From the NCBI RefSeq assembly GCF_022478115.1, contig NZ_JAKGSC010000001.1, positions 124,001-188,000 on the forward strand: a DNA stretch of 64,000 nucleotides, given 5' to 3'. Shown piece after piece: positions 16,997-25,275 of the stretch. How positions within the stretch are numbered: position 1 is the first letter of the stretch; the number at the start of each line of letters is the position of its first letter. This stretch comes from Tenacibaculum aquimarinum. Lineage in GTDB: Bacteria; Bacteroidota; Bacteroidia; Flavobacteriales; Flavobacteriaceae. The notes beneath the pieces are model-generated. The model was not told the DNA's origin. It saw nothing but the letters and a program-made list of their open reading frames with translations, and did not search any database. The translations under genes were made by a program, and so were the position numbers.

Positions 16997-17216
16997 ACAA
17001 AATTGGAAATTATTTTTAATAGCAAGTTTAACCTTAGGTTTGGCACCATTTAATCCGCCACATATTGTTGGAAAGTTAAATTGGATTTTAGGCGGAAATG
17101 CTTTTAGCGGAGAAAATGCTATGCAAAGCAAAGATTTATATGATATCTTTTTACACGGAACTCCATGGCTTTTGTTACTAATTTCTGGAGTATTAAATAT
17201 TTCAAAAAAGAAATAA
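16980..17216 (+). CDS. Small hypothetical membrane protein (78 aa)
   Basis: 78 residues: two hydrophobic segments (about 12-24 and 62-73) around a conserved-looking loop FNPPHIVGKLNWILGGN and FLHGTPWL. I recall similar short proteins in Flavobacteriia but no function. It overlaps the preceding small membrane gene and abuts the convergent GNAT gene by its stop codon. Confidence 0.6.
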   Translation: MKNQLKQNWKLFLIASLTLGLAPFNPPHIVGKLNWILGGNAFSGENAMQSKDLYDIFLHGTPWLLLLISGVLNISKKK

Positions 17217-17675
17217 TTACATATTTTCAGGAAACTCTAATTCCATTTCTGGTAAAAACCTACCTACAATAGCACTTTCTCTTCTAGCAATTACCTTAAA
17301 ACCGTGTTTTGCATAAAATGCTTCTGCATTTGGATCCGATAAAACATTTAAAATTGCCGAGCTTCCTTCAATACAATACGCAATTGCATGGTCTAACAAC
17401 TGTTTACCAATTCCTTGTTTTATAAACTGTGGAGAAATAAATAAAAAATGCAGTATACTTGTTCTAATATTAACTCTTTCTAAAATATAGAATCCTGCTA
17501 TTTCGTCATCAACAAGATATTTGTAAATATTAGAATCGTCGAACATTTTGGCAGTAATGGTTAAATCTTCTCGCCAACTCTCAATAATTTCATCAGAATA
17601 ACCCCAAAAAGCTTTTGATTTTAAAGCAATTTCAGTGAGTTGATCTGCTTCAGAAACATCAGCTTTAACAATCAT
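17217..17675 (-). CDS. GNAT family N-acetyltransferase
   Basis: 152 residues with the Acetyltransf_1 fold: LHFLFISPQFIKQGIGKQLLDHAI near residues 76-99 holds the acetyl-CoA loop (Q/R-x-x-G-x-G/A form, QGIGKQLL), followed by DPNAEAFYAKHGFKVI. Substrate unknown. It starts one base downstream of the antiporter gene stop and is likely co-transcribed with it. Confidence 0.82.
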   Translation of the reverse strand: MIVKADVSEADQLTEIALKSKAFWGYSDEIIESWREDLTITAKMFDDSNIYKYLVDDEIAGFYILERVNIRTSILHFLFISPQFIKQGIGKQLLDHAIAYCIEGSSAILNVLSDPNAEAFYAKHGFKVIARRESAIVGRFLPEMELEFPENM

Positions 17676-17676
17676 A

Positions 17677-19143
17677 TTATTTTTTAACTAATTGCTTAAT
17701 TTTAATTCTAAATGCAGCAAAAAGCAATGTAGTAAATGGAGATAACCAGTTAAATATTGCATACACAAAGTACTCTCCTACTCCAACACCTAAAACTCCA
17801 GATTGGTATGCTCCACAAGTATTCCAAGGAATTAAAACCGAAGTTACGGTTCCAGAATCTTCTAATGTTCTACTTAAGTTTTCTGGCGCTAAACCTTTAT
17901 CTTCATATGCTTTTTTAAACATTTTTCCAGGAATAACTAATGCTAAATATTGGTCTGACGCAATTGCATTTAAACCTAAACAACTTACTACAGTACTTGC
18001 AAACAGCCCAAAAACTGAAGTTGCAACAGACAATAATGCTTTTGTAATTTTAGCCAATGCTCCAATTGCATCCATTATTCCTCCAAAAACCATTGCGCAA
18101 ATAATTAATAAGATTGTCCAAAGCATTCCTAAAATCCCTCCAGAACTAAATAATTCTGTTAGTTTATCATTATCAGTTGTAATTTGAACATCTGTCCAAA
18201 TTGCATTCAAAATTGAAGAAAACTTAGTGTCAGACAATATATTTAAGACATCCGATTGAAAAATAAACGCAAAAACGGCTGCTAATAAAACACCTGTTCC
18301 TAATGCAATTAATGGCTTTGTTTTTAATAGAATCATTGCAATTACTGCTCCAGGAACTAAAAATAACCAAGGAGTAATTGTAAAGGTATTATCTATTGAA
18401 ACTAATAAATTACTTACGTCTGCACTTCCTGTTGTATCAATTGTTCCACTTAAAACTGCAAATACAATTAGTGTTACAATAATTGTTGGTACTGTTGTAT
18501 AAGCCATGTATTTTATGTGTGTAAACAAATCGGTTCCTGCCATTGCAGGCGCCAAATTTGTTGTGTCTGAAAGTGGCGACATTTTATCTCCAAAATAAGC
18601 TCCAGAAATTACGGCACCTGCAATCATTCCTGATGGAATTCCTAGCGCACTTCCAATTCCAACCAATGCAATACCAACAGTTGCAGAAGTTGTCCAAGAA
18701 CTACCTGTTGCTATTGAAATTATAGCTGCAATTATTACTGATGCTGGTAAAAATATTTCAGGACTTAATACTTGTAACCCGTAATACACCATTGCTGGAA
18801 TTATACCACTTACCAACCAAGTTCCTGCCAAAGCTCCTACTAAAAACAAAATCATAATTGGTACAAAAACGCTTTTCCAGTTTTCTATAACTTCTGCAAC
18901 CATTCTGTTAACAGAAACCTTATTAAATAAACCAACTGCAGCTGCAACTAAACCTCCTAACAATAGAATATATTGATTAGAATAATCTCCTAACCAAGCT
19001 CCATCAGCATAAAAAATATTATACGCCAACATTCCCATCAAAATAAAAACTGGAATTAAAGCTTCCCAAATATTTAATTCTTTGTTGTCAATTATTTTTT
19101 GATCCTCAATTTTAATTTCAGATATATTCTTATCGTCTTGCAT
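17677..19143 (-). CDS. nhaC: Na+/H+ antiporter, NhaC family
   Basis: A 488-residue inner-membrane protein with about 12 hydrophobic segments. Family signs include ATGSSWTTSATVGIALVGIG, the GAVISGAYFGDKMSPLSDTTNLAP segment (read as two halves around residue 190), and SRTLEDSGTVTSVLIPWNTCG near the C terminus. NhaC proteins exchange internal Na+ for H+, useful in seawater; some family members instead take malate or lactate with Na+, which cannot be excluded. It is followed by a GNAT gene one base away and is divergent from the YdjM-like gene. Confidence 0.87.
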   Translation of the reverse strand: MQDDKNISEIKIEDQKIIDNKELNIWEALIPVFILMGMLAYNIFYADGAWLGDYSNQYILLLGGLVAAAVGLFNKVSVNRMVAEVIENWKSVFVPIMILFLVGALAGTWLVSGIIPAMVYYGLQVLSPEIFLPASVIIAAIISIATGSSWTTSATVGIALVGIGSALGIPSGMIAGAVISGAYFGDKMSPLSDTTNLAPAMAGTDLFTHIKYMAYTTVPTIIVTLIVFAVLSGTIDTTGSADVSNLLVSIDNTFTITPWLFLVPGAVIAMILLKTKPLIALGTGVLLAAVFAFIFQSDVLNILSDTKFSSILNAIWTDVQITTDNDKLTELFSSGGILGMLWTILLIICAMVFGGIMDAIGALAKITKALLSVATSVFGLFASTVVSCLGLNAIASDQYLALVIPGKMFKKAYEDKGLAPENLSRTLEDSGTVTSVLIPWNTCGAYQSGVLGVGVGEYFVYAIFNWLSPFTTLLFAAFRIKIKQLVKK

Positions 19144-19224
19144 TGTCTAAATTTTGGTTTTGTAATGTTACGATTTTGAAAAGAATTACACAAATGAAAA
19201 CTGTTTGTTACATTTGCGCTCTGT

Positions 19225-20247
19225 ATGGATTCATTAACACAAATAGTTTTAGGTGCCGCTTGCGGAGAGTTAGTTTTAGGTAAAAAGATTGGCAATAAAG
19301 CAATGCTTTTTGGTGCAATTGGCGGTACAATACCCGATTTAGATGTATTTATTGGGAAATTATTTTATAGCAATGAAATTGATATAATGATGTTTCATAG
19401 AGGTTTTATGCACTCTATTTTATTTGCTTTTATAGGAGCTTTCGTATTTGGGTTTCTCTTTTACAAAATGTACAATTGGGGAAAAAGAACAGATACAACA
19501 ACTCAAAAAGATTGGATTTGGTTATTCTTTTTATCCATTTTTACACATCCACTTTTAGATTGTTTTACGCCTTACGGAACGCAATTATTTGCTCCTTTTA
19601 CAGATTATAGAGTTGCCTTTAATAATATTTCAGTAGCAGATCCTGCATACACAGTTCCGTTTTTATTGTGTTTAATTATTGCTATGTTTTTCAACCGAAA
19701 TAATATCCGAAGAAAAAAATGGGTGAAAGCTGGTATTTATTTAAGTTCGATTTACATGTTATTTACAATCGGAAATAAATTATATATGGATTCTGTTTTT
19801 AAAAAATCGTTTGCTAAAGCAGGAATTGAGTACAACCGATTTTCTGCGCAACCAACCATTTTAAACAATGTTTTATGGTATGCAATTGCAGAAACCGACA
19901 CCAATTATAAAGTAACCTTTTATTCTTTGTTTGATAAAAGTGCAACGGCAGATACTATTTTAACCTTGCCTAAAAACCATGATTTGATTGATATACAGCA
20001 TCCAGACATTAAAAAAATGGCTTGGTTTAGCAATAATTATTTCAACTTGATTAAAAAAGATTCAACTGAAACAGTACAGTATAACGATTTACGTTATCCT
20101 TTATTAAACTCTAACGACCCAAATTCTTCAGTCTTTAGTTTTACACTTAAAAAAGAAGGTAAGCGTTGGGATATTATTCCATTTTACGGAGCAACACCTT
20201 CAAAAGAAGATTTAGAAAACTTTAAAGAACGAATAAAAGGTATTTAA
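19225..20247 (+). CDS. YdjM-like membrane-bound metal-dependent hydrolase (DUF457)
   Basis: 340 residues. The N-terminal part has the family motifs: LTQIVLGAACGELVLG, GGTIPDLDVF, MFHRGFMHSIL and HPLLDCFTPYGTQLF, with conserved Asp and His placed as in LexA-regulated YdjM proteins; several membrane segments follow (to about residue 190), then a soluble C-terminal domain. The family is named as hydrolases, but activity is poorly shown. A TACATTTG box at 19209-19216 gives a possible promoter with a very short leader. It is coupled to dtd by one base of spacing. Confidence 0.82.
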   Translation: MDSLTQIVLGAACGELVLGKKIGNKAMLFGAIGGTIPDLDVFIGKLFYSNEIDIMMFHRGFMHSILFAFIGAFVFGFLFYKMYNWGKRTDTTTQKDWIWLFFLSIFTHPLLDCFTPYGTQLFAPFTDYRVAFNNISVADPAYTVPFLLCLIIAMFFNRNNIRRKKWVKAGIYLSSIYMLFTIGNKLYMDSVFKKSFAKAGIEYNRFSAQPTILNNVLWYAIAETDTNYKVTFYSLFDKSATADTILTLPKNHDLIDIQHPDIKKMAWFSNNYFNLIKKDSTETVQYNDLRYPLLNSNDPNSSVFSFTLKKEGKRWDIIPFYGATPSKEDLENFKERIKGI

Positions 20248-20248
20248 T

Positions 20249-20701
20249 ATGAAAGCTGTAATTCAACGTGTGTCTAAAGCAAGTGTTACTATAAATGCTG
20301 AAAAAGTAGCGAATATTAAAAGCGGATTATTAATTCTGTTAGGAATTGTAGAAGAAGACACACAAGAAGACATAACTTGGTTATCAAAAAAAATTGCAAA
20401 CCTGCGTATTTTTAATGATGAAAATAATGTGATGAATACTTCGTTATTAGATAGTAAAGGAGATGCAATTGTTGTCAGTCAATTTACGTTGCAAGCTTCC
20501 ACAAAAAAAGGAAACAGGCCAAGTTATATAAAAGCAGCTAAACCAGATATTGCAATTCCACTGTATGAAAAATTTATTTTTCAGCTTGAAAAAGATTTGG
20601 GAAAGAAAATTCAAACAGGTCAATTTGGAGCCGACATGCAAGTAGAATTACTTAATGACGGCCCTGTTACAATTATAATTGATACAAAAGATAAAAAATA
20701 G
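20249..20701 (+). CDS. dtd: D-aminoacyl-tRNA deacylase
   Basis: 150 residues, the standard Dtd length. It hydrolyses D-amino acids (and glycine) from mischarged tRNA. The two signature motifs are present: SQFTLQASTKKGNRPS (residues 77-92), holding the SQFTL nucleophile region, and NDGPVTIIID (135-144), the cross-subunit Gly-cisPro type motif written here as GPVT. It begins 1 base after the YdjM-like gene stop, so they form an operon. Confidence 0.94.
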   Translation: MKAVIQRVSKASVTINAEKVANIKSGLLILLGIVEEDTQEDITWLSKKIANLRIFNDENNVMNTSLLDSKGDAIVVSQFTLQASTKKGNRPSYIKAAKPDIAIPLYEKFIFQLEKDLGKKIQTGQFGADMQVELLNDGPVTIIIDTKDKK

Positions 20702-20723
20702 TTTCCAAGGAAAATAAATTTTG

Positions 20724-20731
20724 TATATTTG
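20724..20731 (+). promoter_or_regulatory. Candidate -7 element of the YceI gene
   Basis: TATATTTG matches TAnnTTTG, 40 bases upstream of the ATG at 20772. -33 element not clear. Confidence 0.5.
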
Positions 20732-20771
20732 CACTCAATAAAGAACATAAATCAATTAAATAATTATTAAA

Positions 20772-21407
20772 ATGAAAAAAGTAATTTTATCACTTGTTGT
20801 TATAGCATCAGTTTTAACAGCTTGTAAAGGAGAAAAGAAAGAAGAAGTTGCAGTAACAGAAGAAGTAAAAGTTGAGGTACAGGAATTAAAAAACAACTTA
20901 GACGTAGAAGCATCTGTATTAACTTGGAAAGGAAACAAACCAACAGGTTCTCATGATGGTGTTGTATCTTTAAAAGAAGGAAATTTAACTGTTAAAAACG
21001 GAGTTTTAACTTCAGGTGAATTTGTAATTGACATGAATTCTATTACTAACTTAGACATGAAAGGTAGCGATGGTGCTGGTAAATTAGAAGGTCATTTAAA
21101 AAATGCTGACTTTTTTGATGTAGAAAAATATCCAACTTCAAAATTTGTAATTACAAGTGTTGCTAAAGGTGAAAATGCATTAAATGTAACTGGTAATTTA
21201 ACAATAAAAGACGTTACAAAAAGTATTACAATACCTGCAACACTTTCAGAAAACGAAGGTGCAGTTACTTTTAAAAGCGAAAAATTTAAAATTAACAGAG
21301 CCGATTTTAATATTAAATATGGCTCTAAATCTTTCTTTGACAACTTAAAAGACAAGTTTATTGATGACTTAATGGAAATGTCTTTTGAAGTGAAGACAAA
21401 AGCATAA
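20772..21407 (+). CDS. YceI family lipoprotein
   Basis: 211 residues. A lipoprotein signal peptide ends SVLTAC with Cys18 as the lipidation site; then comes an acidic linker (KKEEVAVTEEVKVEVQ) and a YceI-type lipocalin-like beta barrel: SVLTWKGNKPTGSHDGVVSLKEG, then HLKNADFFDVEKYPTSKF and GNLTIKDVTKSITIPATL. YceI proteins bind isoprenoid-like lipids in the periplasm and are often stress related. It has its own promoter and terminator. Confidence 0.92.
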   Translation: MKKVILSLVVIASVLTACKGEKKEEVAVTEEVKVEVQELKNNLDVEASVLTWKGNKPTGSHDGVVSLKEGNLTVKNGVLTSGEFVIDMNSITNLDMKGSDGAGKLEGHLKNADFFDVEKYPTSKFVITSVAKGENALNVTGNLTIKDVTKSITIPATLSENEGAVTFKSEKFKINRADFNIKYGSKSFFDNLKDKFIDDLMEMSFEVKTKA

Positions 21408-21431
21408 CTTAAAGTTTATAAAACTTTTTTA

Positions 21432-21464
21432 AAAATCCCAAAACTATGTTTTGGGATTTTTTTT
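21432..21464. terminator. Bidirectional terminator between YceI and Lrp genes
   Basis: 13-bp stem AAAATCCCAAAAC/GTTTTGGGATTTT with loop TAT and a T run; it serves the two convergent genes and touches the Lrp stop codon. Confidence 0.9.
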
Positions 21465-21921
21465 ATACGACAATTTTAGTTTCGTTTTTCACAACATTAA
21501 TTGCAAAAGAACTGTGTGTGCTTCCAATATGTTTTAAAGCTGTAATTTTATGTACCATAAATTCTCTATATTCTTGCATGTCTTTTACATAAACTTTTAG
21601 AATATAGTCGTAATCTCCACTTACATGAAAACACTCAGAAACCTCTTCTAACTTCTGAACTTCTTTTTCAAAAGTTGCTACATATTCCTTAGTATGTTGA
21701 ATTAATTTTATGTGGCAAAAAACTAAGAAAGAACGATTAACCTTTTGCTTATCTACCAACGCAACGTATCGTTTGATAACCTGTTCTTTTTCTAGCTTTT
21801 TAATGCGTTCATAAACTGCAGTTACAGACAAATTTAACTGTAAAGACAACTGTTTTGTGGTCTGTTTACTATCATCTTGTAAAAGGTTAATTAGTTTTCT
21901 ATCCGTTGCATCCAAATTCAT
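21463..21921 (-). CDS. Lrp/AsnC family transcriptional regulator
   Basis: 152 residues: N-terminal helix-turn-helix (LDATDRKLINLLQDDSKQTT and LQLNLSVTAVYERIKKLEKE, residues 3-45) and a C-terminal RAM/AsnC ligand domain (VSECFHVSGDYDYILKVYVKD near 93-113). Such regulators sense amino acids. It is divergent from a Cys/Met-type PLP enzyme, and the shared 164-base interval contains a 15-bp palindrome of the size Lrp-type proteins bind, so it probably controls that gene and itself. The effector is unknown; methionine is a reasonable guess. Confidence 0.92.
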   Translation of the reverse strand: MNLDATDRKLINLLQDDSKQTTKQLSLQLNLSVTAVYERIKKLEKEQVIKRYVALVDKQKVNRSFLVFCHIKLIQHTKEYVATFEKEVQKLEEVSECFHVSGDYDYILKVYVKDMQEYREFMVHKITALKHIGSTHSSFAINVVKNETKIVV

Positions 21922-21963
21922 AATGAAAAAATTTCTAAAATTAGTGTTTAAACTTTTAATATT

Positions 21964-21978
21964 TAGTTTAATAAACTA
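21964..21978. promoter_or_regulatory. Candidate operator for the Lrp-type regulator
   Basis: TAGTTTAATAAACTA is a perfect palindrome with 7-bp arms around one base, in the divergent interval 43 bases upstream of the regulator start. Size and AT centre suit Lrp-family sites. No second copy was seen in the interval. Confidence 0.4.
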
Positions 21979-22085
21979 CATATTAAATCAAAAGTAGAAA
22001 ATAAAACTATATTTAAAACTTATTGTTGACTATTTTTCATCTCAATAGTATTTTTACCCAATACAAACTACTAATACTATTTCTT

Positions 22086-23294
22086 ATGAAAGATTTTAAA
22101 CCAGCTAACGAAATTCAAGATTTACAATATTTTGGTGAATTCGGTGGCGTAAATCCATCAATTTCAGATTCTTCAACCTATACCTTTTTATCCGCAAAAA
22201 CCATGTTTGATACTTTTGAAGGAAATACAGACGGTTGTTATTTATATTCTCGACATTCTACGCCTTCAAATTTATATTTAGGAGAAGCTTTAGCTGCTAT
22301 GGAAGGAACAGAAACAGCAAATGTTGCCGGTTCTGGAATGGGCGCAATTACACCTACAATTTTACAGATTTGTGGCGCTGGAGATCATATTGTTTCAAGC
22401 AGAACAATCTACGGAGGAACGTATGCTTTCTTAAAAAATTTCACTCCAAGAATGGGAATTGAAACTTCATTTGTAGACATTACAAAATTAGATATAGTTG
22501 AGGCAGAAATAACTAAAAACACAAAAATGATTTATTGCGAATCGGTGAGCAATCCATTATTAGAAGTTGCAGATATAAAAGCTTTATCCGCTTTAGCAAA
22601 AAAACATAATTTACAACTTGTAGTTGACAATACTTTTTCTCCTTTGTCAATTTCACCAGCAAAATTAGGTGCAGATGTTGTAATTCATAGTTTAACCAAA
22701 TTCATTAATGGTTCTTCAGACACAATGGGCGGCGTTATTTGCGGAACATCAGATTTTGTAAACTCGACCAAAAGTGTAATTGATGGCGCAAGTATGTTGT
22801 TAGGTGCTTCGATGGATTCGTTGCGTTCTTCTTCAATATTAAAGAACATGAGAACTTTGCACATCAGAATGAAACAACATAGTAAAAACGCTGCTTTTTT
22901 AGCTGAAAAATTTGAATCAATCGGATTAAAGACAGTTTATCCAGGATTAGAATCACATCCTTCTCACACAGTTTTTAAATCGATGATGAATGAAGAATAT
23001 GGTTTTGGTGGAATATTAACTATTGATGCTGGTTCTTTAGAAAAAGCAAATGCGCTAATGGAATTAATGCAAGAAAAAAACTTAGGGTATTTAGCAGTAA
23101 GTTTAGGTTTTTACAAAACATTGTTTTCCGCTCCAGGAACTTCAACTTCTTCAGAGATCCCAGCAGACGAGCAAAAAGAAATGGGTTTAACTGATGGTTT
23201 AATTAGATTTTCAATTGGTTTAGATAATGATATTGAAAGAACATATCAAATGATGAAGAACTGCATGATAGAAGTTGGTGTTTTACACACCTGA
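22086..23294 (+). CDS. Cys/Met-metabolism PLP-dependent enzyme (methionine gamma-lyase-like)
   Basis: 402 residues from the ATG at 22086; the reading frame extends upstream to 22023 but those residues do not look like the family. PLP-enzyme signs: YLYSRHSTPSNLYLGEALAA near 52-71, the AGSGMGAI phosphate-binding turn near 81, D191 in VVDNTFSP, and the Schiff-base Lys205 in HSLTKFINGSSD. The group includes methionine gamma-lyase and cystathionine gamma-synthase/lyase. The neighbouring Lrp-type regulator fits an inducible amino-acid-degrading enzyme, so a methionine or homocysteine lyase is my preferred reading. Confidence 0.85.
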   Translation: MKDFKPANEIQDLQYFGEFGGVNPSISDSSTYTFLSAKTMFDTFEGNTDGCYLYSRHSTPSNLYLGEALAAMEGTETANVAGSGMGAITPTILQICGAGDHIVSSRTIYGGTYAFLKNFTPRMGIETSFVDITKLDIVEAEITKNTKMIYCESVSNPLLEVADIKALSALAKKHNLQLVVDNTFSPLSISPAKLGADVVIHSLTKFINGSSDTMGGVICGTSDFVNSTKSVIDGASMLLGASMDSLRSSSILKNMRTLHIRMKQHSKNAAFLAEKFESIGLKTVYPGLESHPSHTVFKSMMNEEYGFGGILTIDAGSLEKANALMELMQEKNLGYLAVSLGFYKTLFSAPGTSTSSEIPADEQKEMGLTDGLIRFSIGLDNDIERTYQMMKNCMIEVGVLHT

Positions 23295-23311
23295 AATGGC
23301 TTAAAAAACAC

Positions 23312-23335
23312 GTAGTTGAGTGTAGCCGAAACTAC
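23312..23335. repeat. Fragment of a third dispersed repeat family
   Basis: GTAGTT and AACTAC (6-bp inverted arms) enclose TTGAGTGTAGCCGAAA-type sequence. The core matches TTGAGCGCAGTTGAAA at 48509-48524 except for four transitions. It lies in the 37-base gap between convergent genes and touches the trmN6 stop codon. Confidence 0.4.
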
Positions 23336-24054
23336 ATTTTTAAATAAAAATCTTTCGTCAATGCTATATATTCTTTTGTATAGTTATGGCGAGAGATTTC
23401 AATTATCAATTCCTCTTCAATAAGTGCCGATTCTTCAAAAGAAAACTCCAACAAACTGCGTTTAATTTCTGAAGTTTCAGTTCCTTTTACACGACAAACT
23501 CTATTTAAAAACAAACTATTTTCTAAACCTAAAGCGGTAAAATTCTCTTCTTCCTTCTTCGGAATTACAACAGCAAACGTTCCGTTTTTCGATAGAATCT
23601 TAGAAACTCCACTTATTAACGCTTCAAAAGACAAAGAAGATGTAAAACGAGCTTTATTTCTGGCATCGTTTTCGGTTTCAAATTCATCTGTATAAAAAGG
23701 CGGATTCGATATAATTATATCATACGTTTCTTCTTCCTCAGCAATTTCTTCAGCAAAATCCTGAAAAGAAGCATTGTAGCAATACAAACGATCTCCCCAA
23801 TCCGATTGCTCAAAATTCTCAACCGTTTGTTCGTACGCATTTTCGTCAATTTCAACCGCATCAATTGTCATAGCATCACAGCGTTGTGCGGCCATTAAAG
23901 CAATAATTCCTGTTCCAGAACCAACATCTAAAACAGCATCTGGATACGTTTCAACAGTACACCAGGCACCTAACAAAACAGCATCTGTACCAATTTTCAT
24001 GGCAGTCTTGTCTTGGTTAACTGTAAATTCTTTAAATTGAAATGGTTTAGACAT
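23332..24054 (-). CDS. trmN6: tRNA1(Val) (adenine(37)-N6)-methyltransferase
   Basis: 240 residues from the ATG at 24054 (MSKPFQFKEFTVNQD). The frame stays open to 24111 but that part lies in the tRNA-Ser gene and is not coding. SAM-binding motif I is VLDVGSGTGIIALMAAQRC, and the adenine-N6 catalytic motif IISNPPFY is present, as in E. coli YfiC/TrmN6. KIGTDAVLLGAW near the N terminus is a strong family mark. It modifies A37 of tRNA-Val in E. coli. It is the last gene of the rpsP-rimM-tRNA-Ser unit, 13 bases after the tRNA. Confidence 0.92.
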   Translation of the reverse strand: MSKPFQFKEFTVNQDKTAMKIGTDAVLLGAWCTVETYPDAVLDVGSGTGIIALMAAQRCDAMTIDAVEIDENAYEQTVENFEQSDWGDRLYCYNASFQDFAEEIAEEEETYDIIISNPPFYTDEFETENDARNKARFTSSLSFEALISGVSKILSKNGTFAVVIPKKEEENFTALGLENSLFLNRVCRVKGTETSEIKRSLLEFSFEESALIEEELIIEISRHNYTKEYIALTKDFYLKM

Positions 24055-24067
24055 GAAGTAAATATTG

Positions 24068-24154
24068 CAGAGAGAAAGGGATTCGAACCCTTGGTACCGT
24101 TTCCAGTACACTACCTTTCCAAGGTAGCCTATTCGGCCGCTCTAGCACCTCTCT
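24068..24154 (-). tRNA. tRNA-Ser (anticodon GGA)
   Basis: On the minus strand an 87-base class II tRNA: acceptor AGAGAGG/TCTCTCT with discriminator G73 (a serine identity element), D arm CTA/TAG, anticodon loop TTGGAAA with GGA at 24120-24118, long variable arm, T arm AAGGG-TTCGAAT-CCCTT. It starts 5 bases after the rimM stop and ends 13 bases before the trmN6 start, so it must be cut from a shared transcript. CCA is not encoded. Confidence 0.96.
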
Positions 24155-24159
24155 AGTTT

Positions 24160-24693
24160 TTAGTTTTCTAAATACAAATCAATTAAACCTTCAGGAGTTT
24201 CAACTTCAAAAACCTTGTTTTCTCTGTCTATTTTCTTGATAAAGTCATCAATCATTGGAATTAGAACTGTACTACCATCTCGCTCAACTTCTAAAAGCGG
24301 ATGTGCTACTCTTTTGTCATTTATAAAGACCAACTCTCCTACTTCTCCAAAATTTGTATCAACAACAGTAAAACCAATTACTTCGTGATAATAAAATTTG
24401 TTTCCAGACAGTTTTGGTAATAAATCTAACGGTAAATAAATACCTGCGCGCATCATAGCATCTGCATCTGCTTCATTAGAAATCCCTTCAAACTTAACAC
24501 GCAAAGCAGTGCCTTTACTTAAAGAAGATTTTTCAATAAAAAATGGAACCAGATTATTGCCTAAGTCGACAAAAACTGATTCCATATTTCCATATAGCTC
24601 TGGTTCATCGGTATCTAATTTGATAACCACTTCACCTTTAAAACTATGTTTTTTAACAATATTACCTAAATAAAAACAATCTTCTTTACGCAT
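24160..24693 (-). CDS. rimM: Ribosome maturation factor RimM
   Basis: 177 residues, normal length. The N-terminal RimM domain opens FYLGNIVKKHSFKGEVVIKLDTDEP (two strands around residues 6-30) and the C-terminal PRC-barrel part includes NDKRVAHPLLEVERDG and TVLIPMIDDFIKKID. RimM binds ribosomal protein S19 and helps mature the head of the 30S subunit. It is 14 bases downstream of rpsP and directly precedes tRNA-Ser in the same direction. The rpsP-rimM pair is conserved in bacteria. Confidence 0.95.
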   Translation of the reverse strand: MRKEDCFYLGNIVKKHSFKGEVVIKLDTDEPELYGNMESVFVDLGNNLVPFFIEKSSLSKGTALRVKFEGISNEADADAMMRAGIYLPLDLLPKLSGNKFYYHEVIGFTVVDTNFGEVGELVFINDKRVAHPLLEVERDGSTVLIPMIDDFIKKIDRENKVFEVETPEGLIDLYLEN

Positions 24694-24707
24694 ATTGTTA
24701 GTGTAAT

Positions 24708-25208
24708 TTATTCTTCGCTATCTCCAGCAGTTGCAGCAACTTCTTCAGTGTCTTCAACAACTGGTGCAGCAGCAGCAATACGTGCTTCGTTTACAGCTTT
24801 TTCAGCTTCTAATGCTTTAATTTTTGCATCAGCTTCAGCTTTAGATAAACCTTCAGTTTTAGCTAAAATCTTTGAAGCTTTTTCTTCTAACCAAGCAGTA
24901 AATTTAGCTTCTGCTTGCTCTTCAGTTAAAGCACCTTTAGCAACACCTCCTGCTAAATGATTTTTTAACATTGCACCTTTGTAAGATAATAATGCTTTCG
25001 CAGTATCTGTAGGTTGTGCACCTTTTTGTAACCAATCTACAGCTTTATCAACATCTAAGTCAATAATTGCAGGGTTAGTGTTAGGATTGTACGTTCCAAT
25101 TTTTTCTAAGTAACGTCCATCTCTTTTTGCTCTACTATCAGCAGCAACAACCCAATAAAAAGGTTTTCCTTTTTTACCGTGTCTTTGTAATCTAATTTTT
25201 ACTGGCAT
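24708..25208 (-). CDS. rpsP: Ribosomal protein S16 with acidic/alanine-rich C-terminal extension
   Basis: 166 residues, about twice the E. coli S16 length. Residues 1-80 are the ribosomal core ([19 protein letters not shown], then [19 protein letters not shown]). From about 95 on comes an Ala/Glu/Lys-rich helical tail ([34 protein letters not shown]) ending acidic. Long S16 tails are common in Bacteroidota, so this is lineage-typical rather than odd. Two hairpins and a candidate promoter lie in its leader. First gene of the rpsP-rimM-tRNA-Ser-trmN6 unit. Confidence 0.95.
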   Translation of the reverse strand: MPVKIRLQRHGKKGKPFYWVVAADSRAKRDGRYLEKIGTYNPNTNPAIIDLDVDKAVDWLQKGAQPTDTAKALLSYKGAMLKNHLAGGVAKGALTEEQAEAKFTAWLEEKASKILAKTEGLSKAEADAKIKALEAEKAVNEARIAAAAPVVEDTEEVAATAGDSEE

Positions 25209-25221
25209 AATTTTAATTTTT

Positions 25222-25269
25222 AAGGTTCGCGACCTTGATTATTAATAAATCTTACTATCTCGTAGTAAG
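25222..25269 (-). promoter_or_regulatory. Two stem-loops in the rpsP leader
   Basis: CTTACTA/TAGTAAG with a 5-base loop (25251-25269) and a shorter hairpin AAGGT/ACCTT with a CGCG-containing loop (25222-25236) lie between the candidate -7 box and the rpsP start. They may be a leader control element for ribosomal protein synthesis; no known family is recognised. Confidence 0.4.
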
Positions 25270-25275
25270 TGGGCG

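Noticed and set aside
21922..22085. SAM riboswitch before the PLP lyase
   Set aside because: I could not find a riboswitch-like core; the leader is AT-rich with only a short palindrome nearer the regulator.
24054..24111. N-terminal extension of trmN6
   Set aside because: The extra 19 residues lie mostly within the tRNA-Ser gene; the ATG at 24054 matches the family N terminus.
24708..25208. Fusion or anomaly in S16
   Set aside because: The long Ala/Glu-rich tail is typical of Bacteroidota S16 proteins.
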